Of a DNA stretch of 64,000 bases, positions 52,976 to 62,809 are shown piece by piece; positions within the stretch are counted from its first letter, which is position 1, and each line of letters begins with the position of its first letter. Below the pieces are notes generated by a model. That model had not been told where the DNA came from. It worked only from the letters and a program-made list of their open reading frames with translations, and did no database searches. Made by a program: the position numbers and the translations under genes. The stretch is from positions 135,464 through 199,463 of the forward strand of contig URVM01000007.1 of the NCBI GenBank assembly GCA_900551325.1. The letters run 5' to 3'. Source of the DNA: an uncultured Eubacteriales bacterium (GTDB taxonomy: Bacteria > Bacillota > Clostridia > Lachnospirales > Cellulosilyticaceae).

Positions 52976-55555
52976 TTGAGGAACTTTGTAGAGAAAATAT
53001 TTGGAACTCACTCTCAACGTGAGCTAAAAAGAATTGAACCAATTATAGCAAAGATTGAAAGTTATGACGAAGCTATGCAAAAGCTTACAGATGATGAGCT
53101 TAAAGCAAAAACAGGGGAATTTAAAGAGCGTTTAGCAAACGGAGAAACTTTAGATGACATTTTACCAGAAGCTTATGCTGTATGTCGTGAAGCGAGCTGG
53201 CGTGTACTTAATATGAAACACTTTAGAGTACAGCTTGTTGGTGGTGTGATTCTTCATAACGGACGTATTGCAGAGATGAGAACAGGTGAAGGTAAAACTT
53301 TAGTAGCTACATTACCAGCTTATCTTAATGCTCTTTCAGGTAAAGGGGTACATGTTGTAACAGTTAACGATTACCTTGCTAAACGTGACGCTGAAGAAAT
53401 GGGACAACTTCATAACTTCCTAGGTCTTAGTGTAGGTTGTATCTTAAGTGGTATGGAAAATGATGAAAGACGTGCAGCATATAACTGTGATATTACTTAT
53501 GGTACAAATAATGAATTTGGTTTTGATTACTTACGTGATAACATGGTTCTTTATGCAGAACAAATGGTTCAAAGACCACTTAACTATGCCATCATAGATG
53601 AGGTTGACTCTGTCCTTATTGATGAGGCTAGAACACCTCTTATTATCTCTGGTAGTGGTTCAAAATCTACACACCTTTACAAAGCAGCAGACATTTTCGT
53701 AAGACGTCTTAAAAAAGGTAAACTTTTAGGCGAAGAAAGTGCTATGGCTTCTCTTATGAGAGAAGAAATAGAAGAAGAAGGGGATTTCATTGTTAATGAA
53801 AAAGAAAGAAACGTTACCCTTACAGCTGATGGTGTGAAAAAAGCAGAACAATACTTTGGTGTTGAAAACTTAGCAGATCCAGACAATATGGAAATTCAAC
53901 ATCATATTAATATAGCTTTAAAAGCACATAACTTAATGCACCTTGAAAAAGACTACATTGTAGACGAAAAAGGTGAGATTGTTATCGTTGACGAATTTAC
54001 AGGTCGTCTTATGGATGGACGTCGTTACTCAGATGGTCTTCACCAAGCTATTGAAGCTAAAGAAGGTGTTGAAGTTCAAAAAGAAAGTCAAACACTTGCA
54101 ACAATTACTTTCCAAAACTACTTCAACAAATACAAGAAAAAATCTGGTATGACAGGTACTGCCTTAACAGAAGAAGGCGAGTTTAGAGATATTTATGGAA
54201 TGGACGTTATCGTTATTCCTACAAATAAACCTATCCAACGTATTGACCATGCAGATATGGTATTTAAAACAGAAGAAGCTAAATTTAGAGCTGTAATCGA
54301 AGATATTAAACAATCTTATGAGAAGAAACAACCAGTACTTGTTGGTACTGTAACTATTGATACATCAGAACTTCTTAGTAAACTTCTTAAAAGAGAAGGT
54401 ATTAAACATCAAGTACTTAATGCTAAATACCATGCAAAAGAAGCAGAAATCATTGCTTTAGCAGGTAAAAAAGGTGCTGTAACTATTGCTACAAACATGG
54501 CTGGTCGTGGTACTGACATTAAGCTTGAAGAAGGTGTACAAGAGCTTGGTGGTCTTAAAATTATTGGTACAGAGCGTCACGAGTCAAGACGTATTGATAA
54601 TCAGTTACGTGGACGTTCAGGTCGTCAAGGTGACCCAGGTGAATCTCGTTTCTATTTAGCACTTGAAGATGACTTAATGCGTCTATTCATTCCTGAAACA
54701 ACAATGAAAATGTTTGATGCACTTGGTCTTCCAGATGATGAACCAATTGAACATAAAATCCTTTCAAAAGCTATTGAAAGAGCTCAAACAAAGGTTGAAA
54801 GTAATAACTTTGGTATTCGTAAACATCTTCTTGAATACGATAAGATTATGAATGAGCAAAGAGAAGTTATTTATGGTGAGCGTTTCAAAGTTCTTAAAAA
54901 CGAGAACCTTAAAGAAAATGTACTCACTATGGCTAAAAACGTTATTACTAAATCAGTTACAAATGCAACAAATGGTATTGAGTATCCAGAAGACTGGAAT
55001 TTAGCAAGTATGATGGATCACCTTTCTACTATCGTTCCATTTGATGAAGTAGAATTTACAAAAGAAGAGCAACAAAACCTTACAACAGATAGTTTAATTG
55101 ATCTTCTATATAGTAAAGCAGAAGCGTTATATGAAGCCAAAGAAGCTGAAATTGGCGAACAGCTTCGTGAAATCGAACGTGTAATTATGCTTAAAGTAAT
55201 TGACCAAAAATGGATGGATCACTTAGATAATATGGATCAAATGCGTCAAGGTATTAACCTTCAAGCATATGGTCAACGTGACCCACTTGTTGAATACCGT
55301 TTCTTAAGCTTTGATATCTTCGAAGAAATGACAGAAGTTATCCAAGAAGAAACAGTAAAAGCACTCTTCCATGTACGTCTACAACCACATCAAGAAATTA
55401 AACGTGAAGCTGTTATTAAAGTAACAGGAACAAACCACAAAGATGATAGCTTAGGTGCACAACCTGTAGTTAAGAAAGAAAAAGTAGGTCGTAACGACTT
55501 ATGTCCATGTGGTAGTGGTAAAAAATACAAACAATGTTGTGGACAAAACGAATAA
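52976..55555 (+). CDS. secA: Preprotein translocase ATPase SecA
   Basis: 859 aa if started at TTG 52976, which has AAGGTGA at proper spacing; a GTG at 52967 overlaps that site and would add three residues. Walker A RTGEGKTL, DEVDSVLIDEARTPL, GMTGTA, NMAGRGTDI, and the final zinc-binding CPCGSGKKYKQCC for SecB-like or lipid contact are all present. It drives Sec export through SecYEG. Codons are biased as in highly expressed genes. Confidence 0.97.
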   Translation: MRNFVEKIFGTHSQRELKRIEPIIAKIESYDEAMQKLTDDELKAKTGEFKERLANGETLDDILPEAYAVCREASWRVLNMKHFRVQLVGGVILHNGRIAEMRTGEGKTLVATLPAYLNALSGKGVHVVTVNDYLAKRDAEEMGQLHNFLGLSVGCILSGMENDERRAAYNCDITYGTNNEFGFDYLRDNMVLYAEQMVQRPLNYAIIDEVDSVLIDEARTPLIISGSGSKSTHLYKAADIFVRRLKKGKLLGEESAMASLMREEIEEEGDFIVNEKERNVTLTADGVKKAEQYFGVENLADPDNMEIQHHINIALKAHNLMHLEKDYIVDEKGEIVIVDEFTGRLMDGRRYSDGLHQAIEAKEGVEVQKESQTLATITFQNYFNKYKKKSGMTGTALTEEGEFRDIYGMDVIVIPTNKPIQRIDHADMVFKTEEAKFRAVIEDIKQSYEKKQPVLVGTVTIDTSELLSKLLKREGIKHQVLNAKYHAKEAEIIALAGKKGAVTIATNMAGRGTDIKLEEGVQELGGLKIIGTERHESRRIDNQLRGRSGRQGDPGESRFYLALEDDLMRLFIPETTMKMFDALGLPDDEPIEHKILSKAIERAQTKVESNNFGIRKHLLEYDKIMNEQREVIYGERFKVLKNENLKENVLTMAKNVITKSVTNATNGIEYPEDWNLASMMDHLSTIVPFDEVEFTKEEQQNLTTDSLIDLLYSKAEALYEAKEAEIGEQLREIERVIMLKVIDQKWMDHLDNMDQMRQGINLQAYGQRDPLVEYRFLSFDIFEEMTEVIQEETVKALFHVRLQPHQEIKREAVIKVTGTNHKDDSLGAQPVVKKEKVGRNDLCPCGSGKKYKQCCGQNE

Positions 55556-55579
55556 ATAAAATCTAATAGTTTAGAGATT

Positions 55580-55625
55580 AAAGCCTCTTGTAATATATAT
55601 TGGTATATATTACAAGAGGCTTTTT
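55580..55625 (+). terminator. Terminator after secA
   Basis: 20-bp stem AAAGCCTCTTGTAATATATA with complement around TTGG, then TTTTTG. Confidence 0.9.
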
Positions 55626-55644
55626 GCATACTAGAGAACTCTCA

Positions 55645-55660
55645 TTCAGCTTTTGTTCAG
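55645..55660 (+). promoter_or_regulatory. Direct TTCAG repeats, candidate response-regulator site
   Basis: TTCAG occurs at 55645-55649 and 55656-55660, an 11-bp period, about one helical turn, just before TATACT at 55671. OmpR-type regulators often bind such repeats, and one is encoded in the operon that follows. Confidence 0.35.
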
Positions 55661-55714
55661 ACTTAGTCACTATACTGATAAATACAAAAGGAAAAGAACA
55701 AAGGAGAGAGGTAT

Positions 55715-57118
55715 ATGTTGTTTTCAAGTATTTTATTTTTATTTATTTGTTTACCTTGTACACTAATGATTTATTATGGTCTATGTCGTACAAGAAAGTG
55801 GAAGAATTACTTTCTTCTAGCTGTAAGCCTAGGGTTTTATGGCTGGGGAGAGCCTAAATATATTATTTTATTATTAGTTTGTATTATAGGAAATTATGGA
55901 TTTGGTAGATTTGTAGAACAGCATAGTAAGAGGACCAAGTGGATTATTACTAGTATGTTAGTCTTTAACTTAGGTATACTTGGAATTTTTAAGTATTTAG
56001 GATTTAGCGTAAATGTATTAAATAATGTATTTCACACTTCTTTTAATATACCAGAGATTGTACTACCGATAGGGATTTCTTTCTTTACTTTCCAAGGGAT
56101 TTCTTATGTTATAGATATCTATAGAGGTAAAGGAAAAGCTTTAAAAAGTGTATTAGATGTAGGTTTGTATATATCTTTTTTCCCACAGCTTATTGCAGGA
56201 CCTATTGTACGTTATGAAACAATTGCAAGTGAGCTACAAACAAGACATGAAAATATGGATGATTTTTCAGATGGGATTATAAGATTTTGCGAGGGATTAG
56301 GTAAGAAGGTTATTTTAGCTAATAATTTTGCTCTTGTAGCGGATAAGGCCTTTGGTCTTCCTCAAACAGAACTTTCAGTAGTTTTTGCATGGTTAGGTGC
56401 TATAAGTTATATGTTACAAGTTTACTTTGACTTTAGTGGGTATTCAGATATGGCTATTGGACTTGGAAGAATGTTTGGCTTCCATTTTTGCGAGAACTTT
56501 AATGCACCTTATACAGCTAAATCTATATCAGACTTTTGGAGAAAGTGGCATATTTCTCTTGGAACATGGTTTAGAGACTATGTATATTTTCCACTTGGTG
56601 GAAGCCGTGTAAATAAGAAAAGCACACTTATAAGAAACTTACTCATTGTATGGACATTAACAGGTGTTTGGCATGGGGCTAACTGGACATTCATTGTATG
56701 GGGAATGTACTTTGGTATCCTAATCATAATAGAAAAAGTATGGGGGATGGAAAAAGTATTAAATAAATACCCTGTTTTAGGTCACTGTTATACTCTTATT
56801 TTAGTTTTAATTGGTTGGGTATTTTTTAGAGCGGATTCTATAGGACATGCTATAAGTTATTTACAAGTTATGTTTGGGCAAGCAGGTACAGTTTTATTAG
56901 GAAGCTTAGGAAAGCTTTATGTAGAAGAAAACATGATTTTATTAATAATCGGAATCATAGCTTGCTTACCACTTAAAAAATGGTGGTATGCTTGGGGACA
57001 CCCAGATAGCGTAGGGATTAAAGTAATCTATAGAATTGGGCTTGGAATAATCTTATGTATTGCTGTAGCTTATTTAGTTAAAGGAAGCTACAATCCGTTT
57101 ATTTATTTTAACTTTTAA
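55715..57118 (+). CDS. MBOAT family O-acyltransferase (AlgI/DltB-like)
   Basis: 467 aa, about ten TM helices. Typical MBOAT segments: LPIGISFFTFQGISYVIDIYRG, PQLIAGPIVRY, DFSGYSDMAIGLGRMFGF, NFNAPYTAKSISDFWRKWHISLGTWFRDYVYFPLGG and LTGVWHGANWTFIVWG with the catalytic His. It moves acyl groups across the membrane for O-acetylation of a surface polymer. The DHHW/AlgX-like gene follows after 12 bp and is the extracellular partner. Confidence 0.93.
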   Translation: MLFSSILFLFICLPCTLMIYYGLCRTRKWKNYFLLAVSLGFYGWGEPKYIILLLVCIIGNYGFGRFVEQHSKRTKWIITSMLVFNLGILGIFKYLGFSVNVLNNVFHTSFNIPEIVLPIGISFFTFQGISYVIDIYRGKGKALKSVLDVGLYISFFPQLIAGPIVRYETIASELQTRHENMDDFSDGIIRFCEGLGKKVILANNFALVADKAFGLPQTELSVVFAWLGAISYMLQVYFDFSGYSDMAIGLGRMFGFHFCENFNAPYTAKSISDFWRKWHISLGTWFRDYVYFPLGGSRVNKKSTLIRNLLIVWTLTGVWHGANWTFIVWGMYFGILIIIEKVWGMEKVLNKYPVLGHCYTLILVLIGWVFFRADSIGHAISYLQVMFGQAGTVLLGSLGKLYVEENMILLIIGIIACLPLKKWWYAWGHPDSVGIKVIYRIGLGIILCIAVAYLVKGSYNPFIYFNF

Positions 57119-57130
57119 GGAGGTTAAGAC

Positions 57131-58324
57131 ATGAAAAGACTACAAAAGTGGACCAGTATTATATTTTGTATAAGTCTAATAATAGGAGGTAGCATGACCG
57201 TAGGTTTAAAATTTAAGAGTATTGGTGCTACTGTTATACATTCTATAAAAGACCAAGTAAGTGAAGCAATTACTTTTGAAGGTATATTCACTGGATTTAC
57301 TCAAGGTATGGATAGTGGCGTAACAGAAAATTTTTGGCTAAAAGAAAAGTATATTGATCTTTATGGATTAGTAGAAAATCTACTTGGAAGAGATTATATA
57401 AGAGATGCAAATCCATCTAATACAGTTGTTAAAGATACCATAGGGAATTTACACTTTATAACTTTCCCATCAGATTATACAGAACCATTACAAGGCTTAT
57501 TAGAGGTGGGTGAAACACTAAAAGAAAGTGGTACACCTTTAGTATTTGTACAAGCACCACAAAAGGTCATAGAAGACTATACAGTGTTACCACCATCAGT
57601 AGTAGATTCTTCTAAAGCAAATACAGATGCGCTTATAGACGCATTTGAGGAAGAAAATATAGATTATATAGATTTACGAGAGAATGTAAAAGAAGATGAG
57701 TTAGACCTTTCCAAGCTATTTTATAAAACAGATCATCACTGGACTACAAATACTGCTTTTTGGGCAGTAGGAGAAGTAGTAGACTATTTGAATGAAAATT
57801 ATAATATGAACTTAGATGAAGAGGGATTTTATACAGATTTAAATAACTATAATCAAACAACTTATAAAAATTTCTTTCTTGGATCACAAGGAAGAAGAGT
57901 TGGTAAATTTTATGCAGGGGTAGATGATTATACACTTATTACACCAAATTTTGATACAGATTATGAAGTGACTATTAATAAAAGTGACTCAAGTACAACT
58001 TATACAGGAAACTTTGAAGAGACTATCTTAAAAGAAAATTTATTAGATGAATCAAAAAGTGTTTATACTAATAGATATGCTAGCTATTTTGGAGGCGACT
58101 ATCCAGAAGTAATTATAAAAAATAAGCTTAATACGGATGGAAAGAAAGTACTTATTGTAAAAGACTCCTATGCTTTACCGTTTTCAGCCTTCTTATCTAA
58201 TATGTTTGCAGAAACTAGATTAGTTGATTTAAGATATTATAAGGAGGATTTAAGTACTTATATAAATGAATACAAGCCAGACTTAGTACTTTATGTGTAT
58301 AAGTCTATGAAAACTATACAGTAG
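57131..58324 (+). CDS. DHHW/AlgX-like extracellular O-acetyltransferase partner
   Basis: 397 aa. N-terminal signal anchor (about 10-28), then an SGNH-hydrolase-like domain with the DHHW hallmark (KTDHHWTTNTAFWAVGE, about 199-215) and a late conserved VLIVKDSYALPFSAFLS containing the nucleophile Ser. DHHW proteins accept acetyl from an MBOAT partner and pass it to a polysaccharide. The target polymer (wall or secreted glycan) is unknown. Followed by a two-component system at 11 bp. Confidence 0.88.
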   Translation: MKRLQKWTSIIFCISLIIGGSMTVGLKFKSIGATVIHSIKDQVSEAITFEGIFTGFTQGMDSGVTENFWLKEKYIDLYGLVENLLGRDYIRDANPSNTVVKDTIGNLHFITFPSDYTEPLQGLLEVGETLKESGTPLVFVQAPQKVIEDYTVLPPSVVDSSKANTDALIDAFEEENIDYIDLRENVKEDELDLSKLFYKTDHHWTTNTAFWAVGEVVDYLNENYNMNLDEEGFYTDLNNYNQTTYKNFFLGSQGRRVGKFYAGVDDYTLITPNFDTDYEVTINKSDSSTTYTGNFEETILKENLLDESKSVYTNRYASYFGGDYPEVIIKNKLNTDGKKVLIVKDSYALPFSAFLSNMFAETRLVDLRYYKEDLSTYINEYKPDLVLYVYKSMKTIQ

Positions 58325-58335
58325 GAGATGATGAG

Positions 58336-59022
58336 ATGATTAGAGTACTCCTTGTAGAAGATAATCAAAAAGTAAGCCATAATATAGTCAAATATCTAGA
58401 AAAGGAATTTGTAGTACAACCTGTCTATTCAGCAGAAGAAGCTATACTCTATTTAGATGCCAGTAGCTATGACCTTATTATTTTAGACTTAATGTTACCT
58501 GGACAAGATGGGCTTAGTGTACTTAGTCATGTAGATAAGAAAAAACTACAAGTTGGTGTAATCGTACTTACAGCAAAAGAAGACTTAGGAGATAAGTTAC
58601 GTGCTTTTAATTTAGGTGCAAGAGACTACTTAACGAAACCTTTCTTTATGGAAGAGTTAAAGGCACGCCTCTATGTTATTTTAAAAAGTTTAGGGAAAAT
58701 GACTAGCCAAAATCATATTCAGTTTAAAGATTTAGTTTTAGACTTAAATAAAAAAGAGGCTTATATTCACGAAAAACAAGTTGAACTTAATGAGAAAACT
58801 TTTAATCTCTTAGAATACTTTATGTTAAATCAAGGAATCTTGCTTTTTAAAGAACAAATATTTGAACGTATTTGTGGCTATAATAGTGATGCTTCTATTG
58901 ATATTATTGAAGTATATATTAGTAGACTTAGAAAGAGTCTAAGCCCACTTGGGTATGATAAATATATTGTAACAAAAAGAGGAATGGGTTATATATTAGA
59001 TGAAAAGGTAGATAAATCATGA
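58336..59022 (+). CDS. OmpR-family response regulator
   Basis: 228 aa. Receiver domain with acidic pocket LLVEDN, phospho-acceptor Asp51 in LIILDLMLPGQDG, Thr79 and Lys101 (YLTKPF); C-terminal winged helix (about 128-225, ending IVTKRGMGYILDE). Partner of the kinase, which overlaps it by 4 bp, and cotranscribed with the O-acetylation genes. Confidence 0.94.
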   Translation: MIRVLLVEDNQKVSHNIVKYLEKEFVVQPVYSAEEAILYLDASSYDLIILDLMLPGQDGLSVLSHVDKKKLQVGVIVLTAKEDLGDKLRAFNLGARDYLTKPFFMEELKARLYVILKSLGKMTSQNHIQFKDLVLDLNKKEAYIHEKQVELNEKTFNLLEYFMLNQGILLFKEQIFERICGYNSDASIDIIEVYISRLRKSLSPLGYDKYIVTKRGMGYILDEKVDKS

Positions 59023-60269
59023 GAAGAAGAGATATCTTTACAAGAACGAAGCAAAGTATAATAGGAATAAGTTTTGGAATTGTATTTGTATCTCTTGTTA
59101 TCCTTGCTGTATTTACTCAGTTTTTTTACCGAGCTAGGCTTTTTGAGCATGTGGACCAACAATTACTCACTCATCGCAACATGGTTTTAAATGAAAAGAT
59201 TGTGAAAAATAGAGGAACTGAAAAAGAAGTCATATTACCTGCACCCTTAACCCCTGATTTAATCAGCTTCGTATGGGAAGGTGACAAAGTAGTAGATCAA
59301 AGTCCTCATACTTACTTTGGTGAAGGGATGTACCCAGAATTTCCAGTAGATTATAATGGAGAACTTATTACTTTAAAAAGTGGAAATTACAATTATAGAG
59401 CTATAAGCTTTATAAAAGATGGCTTAGAAGTTCAGTTATTATTAAATGTAGACTCCCAACTTCAATCTGTTCAGCAGTTACAAACAGCAACTTGGGTAAG
59501 TTTATTAATCCTTTTAGGTATTGCTTTAGTTCTCGCTACCTATTTAGCAAGTGTAGCTATAAGGCCTATTAAAAAAGCATATAACCAACAAGTCTTCTTT
59601 GTACAAGATGCTTCTCATGAAATGAGAACCCCCCTTGCTGTTATTAAAGGTCAGCTAGAGCTAATGACTAGATATAGAGAAGACCAGATACAAGAACATT
59701 TTGAAGAACTAGCGCAGATGATGAATGAAATCCGTAGCTTAGAAAGATTAAATAGTGATTTATTACTCTTAACAAAAGAAGATATAGAAGGAAAGCTTAA
59801 TATTGAAAAGTTTAATATACATGGATTTTTAGAAGAAATTGAAGAATTTTATAGTGACCTAAGTGAAATTCAAGATAAAAAATTTATTGTAGAGAGTGAA
59901 ATAGAAGATGAATGGGTAGAGTGGGACAAAGAAAAAGTAAAAAGGTGTTTAACTATTCTACTTGAAAATGCATTTAAATATACACCGGAAGGTGGACAAA
60001 TAAAATTAAAAGTAGAAACAAGCAACAAAAAAATTAGAATAAGTGTAGAAGATACAGGGCTTGGTATAAGAACAGAGGATTTAGATAGGATTTTTGATAG
60101 GTTCTTTAGGAGTAGAGATGTAAGAGCTCGTGGAATCGAAGGAAGTGGAATTGGGCTAAGCTTACTAAAGGCTTTAACTTATACAATGGGCATACAAATA
60201 GAGGTGACTTCTGTGTATAAGGAAGGTAGTAAATTTACTCTAGAAATTCCTAGTAGGATGATAAATTAA
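59019..60269 (+). CDS. Sensor histidine kinase
   Basis: 416 aa. TM1 (about 15-36), an extracellular sensing region of about 120 residues without a known fold, TM2 (about 159-181), no clear HAMP, HisKA with His200 in QDASHEMRTPLAVIK, and HATPase with NAFKYTPEGG, EDTGLGI and GSGIGLSL. Probably senses envelope state and controls the O-acetylation genes with the regulator upstream. Confidence 0.93.
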   Translation: MRRRDIFTRTKQSIIGISFGIVFVSLVILAVFTQFFYRARLFEHVDQQLLTHRNMVLNEKIVKNRGTEKEVILPAPLTPDLISFVWEGDKVVDQSPHTYFGEGMYPEFPVDYNGELITLKSGNYNYRAISFIKDGLEVQLLLNVDSQLQSVQQLQTATWVSLLILLGIALVLATYLASVAIRPIKKAYNQQVFFVQDASHEMRTPLAVIKGQLELMTRYREDQIQEHFEELAQMMNEIRSLERLNSDLLLLTKEDIEGKLNIEKFNIHGFLEEIEEFYSDLSEIQDKKFIVESEIEDEWVEWDKEKVKRCLTILLENAFKYTPEGGQIKLKVETSNKKIRISVEDTGLGIRTEDLDRIFDRFFRSRDVRARGIEGSGIGLSLLKALTYTMGIQIEVTSVYKEGSKFTLEIPSRMIN

Positions 60270-60277
60270 AAATGAAG

Positions 60278-60321
60278 AAGCAGTTATGAGAATGTAAGTA
60301 TAAACTCATAACTGCTTTTTT
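60278..60321 (+). terminator. Terminator of the O-acetylation/two-component operon
   Basis: AAGCAGTTATGAG with CTCATAACTGCTT, then TTTTT. Confidence 0.88.
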
Positions 60322-60329
60322 TATATAAA

Positions 60330-60357
60330 TTGACTAAGAATAAAATAGTGCTATAAT
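60330..60357 (+). promoter_or_regulatory. Strong promoter with extended -10
   Basis: TTGACT, 16 bp, TATAAT, with TGC directly before the -10. It lies 108 bp before the nuclease-family gene. Confidence 0.7.
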
Positions 60358-60464
60358 TTAAATAAATTCTAAAATTTACTTTTGAATTTTGGCAAGAAAT
60401 GCAGATGAACTGTTATGGAGAGTCTAACTACAAAACATTACTAGAATGTGAAAGGTGATAACTA

Positions 60465-61223
60465 ATGAAATTTGTAACTTTTAATATACGCTGTGATTAT
60501 AATCAAGATGGTACCAATAGCTTTTGCTACAGGAAACCTTATATTTTAGAGAAACTTAATAAGGAAAAACCAGATATAATTTGTTTTCAAGAGGTCCTAC
60601 CACATGTAGGCACATGGTTAAAAGAAAATTTAGCGGATTATTATGTGCTAGGTTGTGGTAGAGATGAACAGTTAGAAGACGAACAAACTGCTATAGCATT
60701 TAACAAACTTCAATATCAACTTATTAGTATGAATACTTTTTGGCTATCTAAGACACCACTTGTTCCAGGCTCTCGTTATGAGAAGCAGAGTATATGTCCT
60801 AGAACATGTACAGAAGTAGTGCTACAAGATTTAAAAACAAAAGAGATTATTCGTGTCCTTAACACACATCTTGATCATGAAGGAAGCCAGGCAAGAGTAC
60901 TTGGGATGGAACAAATACTTGAGTACTTAAAACATGTAACTTTATTTAAAGATAGTCCTGTAATTTTGGCTGGAGATTTTAATGCTTATCCTAATGACCC
61001 AGAAATTACTATGATTAGTACAGTAGGTCATTTAACAGATTTAACTAGAGATTTAGGAGGCACATACCATGAATTTGGCACCTTACCTGAAAGTACAAAA
61101 ATAGACTATGTTTTTGCCTCACAGGAGATAGTATGTAATAAAAAAGAACTATGGACAGATGAAGAAAATGGTGTATTTTTATCTGACCATTATCCAGTGT
61201 GTGTAGAAATATCCAATAAATAA
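60465..61223 (+). CDS. Endonuclease/exonuclease/phosphatase family protein
   Basis: 252 aa, no signal peptide. EEP-fold motifs: TFNIRCD, ICFQEVLP, NTHLDHEGSQAR, LAGDFNAYPNDPE and SDHYPVCVEI supply Asn, Glu, Asp and His ligands. The family ranges from DNases to sphingomyelinase-like and nucleotide phosphatases; the short form here resembles metal-dependent hydrolases of unknown substrate. Followed by a PHP protein 76 bp downstream. Confidence 0.88.
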   Translation: MKFVTFNIRCDYNQDGTNSFCYRKPYILEKLNKEKPDIICFQEVLPHVGTWLKENLADYYVLGCGRDEQLEDEQTAIAFNKLQYQLISMNTFWLSKTPLVPGSRYEKQSICPRTCTEVVLQDLKTKEIIRVLNTHLDHEGSQARVLGMEQILEYLKHVTLFKDSPVILAGDFNAYPNDPEITMISTVGHLTDLTRDLGGTYHEFGTLPESTKIDYVFASQEIVCNKKELWTDEENGVFLSDHYPVCVEISNK

Positions 61224-61299
61224 AGAAGCTTATACAGTGTTACATAGGGTTAAAATATAATTGAGGTGGATTGAATACAGACACATAGGGGGAAGAATA

Positions 61300-62100
61300 A
61301 TGTACTTAGTAGATTACCATACACATTCTAAATACTCTTTTGATGGGCATGAAAATATTAATAACATGTGTGAAGAGGCTATTAGAAAAGGACTTAAAGA
61401 AATAGCTATTACAGATCATTATGACATGTTTCGAGATGAGAAATATAGCCGTAAGCTTGACGTGGCAAATTTATATACTGATATTGCAAAAGCTAAAGAA
61501 ATCTATGCAGATAGATTAATTGTAAGAGCGGGTATAGAAGTAGGGCAACCACAAGCATCTCCAGAAGAATATAAAGACTTTCTTTCAAAATATGATTTAG
61601 ATTTTATTATAGGCTCTGTACATAACTTAGAAGATGCTTTTGATGTAGGAGAATATGAATTTTCTAAAATAGATATTTGTAAAGTGTATGAACACTATTT
61701 AGAGTATCTAATGGAACTAGCTACTTACTATGACTTTGATGTTATGGGACATATTACTTACCCTATGCGCTATGCATGTGAACAATTAGGTATTTATCCA
61801 GATATGAATCAGTTTAAAGAACCTATTGAAGCACTGTATAAAATACTTATAAGTAGAGGAAAAGGAATAGAAGTCAATGCCTCTGGATTTTTCCAAAGGA
61901 TGGGCATGTCTATGCCTGACTTAGATTTATTAAAGCTCTATAAGGCATGTGGAGGAGAAATTATTACAATAGGGTGTGATGCTCATAGGTTAAAACATAT
62001 TGGTTTTACTGTAAAAGAAGGATTAGAAGTAATAAAAGCAGCAGGATTTAATAAGATTACAACCTTTGAACAAAGAAAGCCTATCTTTAAAACTATATAA
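61300..62100 (+). CDS. Histidinol phosphatase-like PHP domain protein
   Basis: 266 aa from ATG 61300, preceded by GGGGGAAG; an earlier in-frame start at 61261 has no site. PHP metal motifs: DYHTHSKYSFDG, EIAITDHYD, GIEVG, IGSVHNLED, DVMGHITYP and IGCDAHRL. The HisK/HisJ class dephosphorylates histidinol phosphate, but with no his genes nearby a different phosphoester is possible. Confidence 0.85.
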   Translation: MYLVDYHTHSKYSFDGHENINNMCEEAIRKGLKEIAITDHYDMFRDEKYSRKLDVANLYTDIAKAKEIYADRLIVRAGIEVGQPQASPEEYKDFLSKYDLDFIIGSVHNLEDAFDVGEYEFSKIDICKVYEHYLEYLMELATYYDFDVMGHITYPMRYACEQLGIYPDMNQFKEPIEALYKILISRGKGIEVNASGFFQRMGMSMPDLDLLKLYKACGGEIITIGCDAHRLKHIGFTVKEGLEVIKAAGFNKITTFEQRKPIFKTI

Positions 62101-62147
62101 AATAGCATAGAGAAGATGTTAAAAGTAAAATAGAGAAATAAAAGCAG

Positions 62148-62185
62148 GCTACATACATATGCTTATAATGTATGTAGCTTATTTT
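62148..62185 (+). terminator. Terminator after the PHP gene
   Basis: GCTACATACAT with ATGTATGTAGC, then TTATTTTGTG. Confidence 0.8.
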
Positions 62186-62324
62186 GTGTTAATAAAATGT
62201 AGAAGTATAGAAATACAGAAAGATAGATGGTATAAATTTAAAAAATGAAAATGAAAACATTTATCAATTTATATGCATATGATAAGATAGAGAAAGTGAA
62301 TAAATTAAGAAAGGAAATATTTCT

Positions 62325-62738
62325 ATGTGGATAGTTTATGCATTATTATCAGCCGTATTTGCAGCATTAACCAGTGTATTAGCAAAGATAGGAATGGACA
62401 ATGTGAATTCTAATTTAGCTACTGGAATTAGAACTATAGTTGTACTTATTATGGCTTGGGTTATAGTAGGTGTAACTAAAACAGCTAGTGGAATTTGGGA
62501 TCTTAGTAGGACTAATTGGCTATTTTTAATTTTATCAGGACTAGCTACAGGAGCTTCTTGGCTTTTTTACTATAAGGCTATTCAAATAGGTGAAGTTTCT
62601 AAAGTTGTACCTTTAGATAAACTAAGTATTGTATTTGTTTTCATATTTTCGGTTATGGTATTAAAGGAACCTCTGTCTATTAAAGCATTAATTGGAACAA
62701 CTCTCATTACCCTTGGAACAATTGTTTTAGTTTTATAA
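62325..62738 (+). CDS. Small EamA-family transporter
   Basis: 137 aa, one EamA unit (about four or five TM helices) rather than the usual tandem pair. FAALTSVLAKIGMDNVNSN, GLATGASWLFYYKAIQIGEVSKVVPLDKLS and VLKEPLSIKALIGTTLITLG are typical. Single-domain members likely dimerise. Substrate unknown. RBS AAGGAAA; separate from prfB. Confidence 0.88.
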   Translation: MWIVYALLSAVFAALTSVLAKIGMDNVNSNLATGIRTIVVLIMAWVIVGVTKTASGIWDLSRTNWLFLILSGLATGASWLFYYKAIQIGEVSKVVPLDKLSIVFVFIFSVMVLKEPLSIKALIGTTLITLGTIVLVL

Positions 62739-62747
62739 AACATAGGG

Positions 62748-62776
62748 TATTTGAAGAATAAAGAATGTGCTATAAT
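62748..62776 (+). promoter_or_regulatory. Promoter of prfB, extended -10
   Basis: TATAAT at 62771-62776 preceded by TGC, 34 bp before the start; weak -35 (GTATTT region). Confidence 0.5.
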
Positions 62777-62809
62777 ATGCTGTAGCTTATATATGAAGGA
62801 AGTGATATT

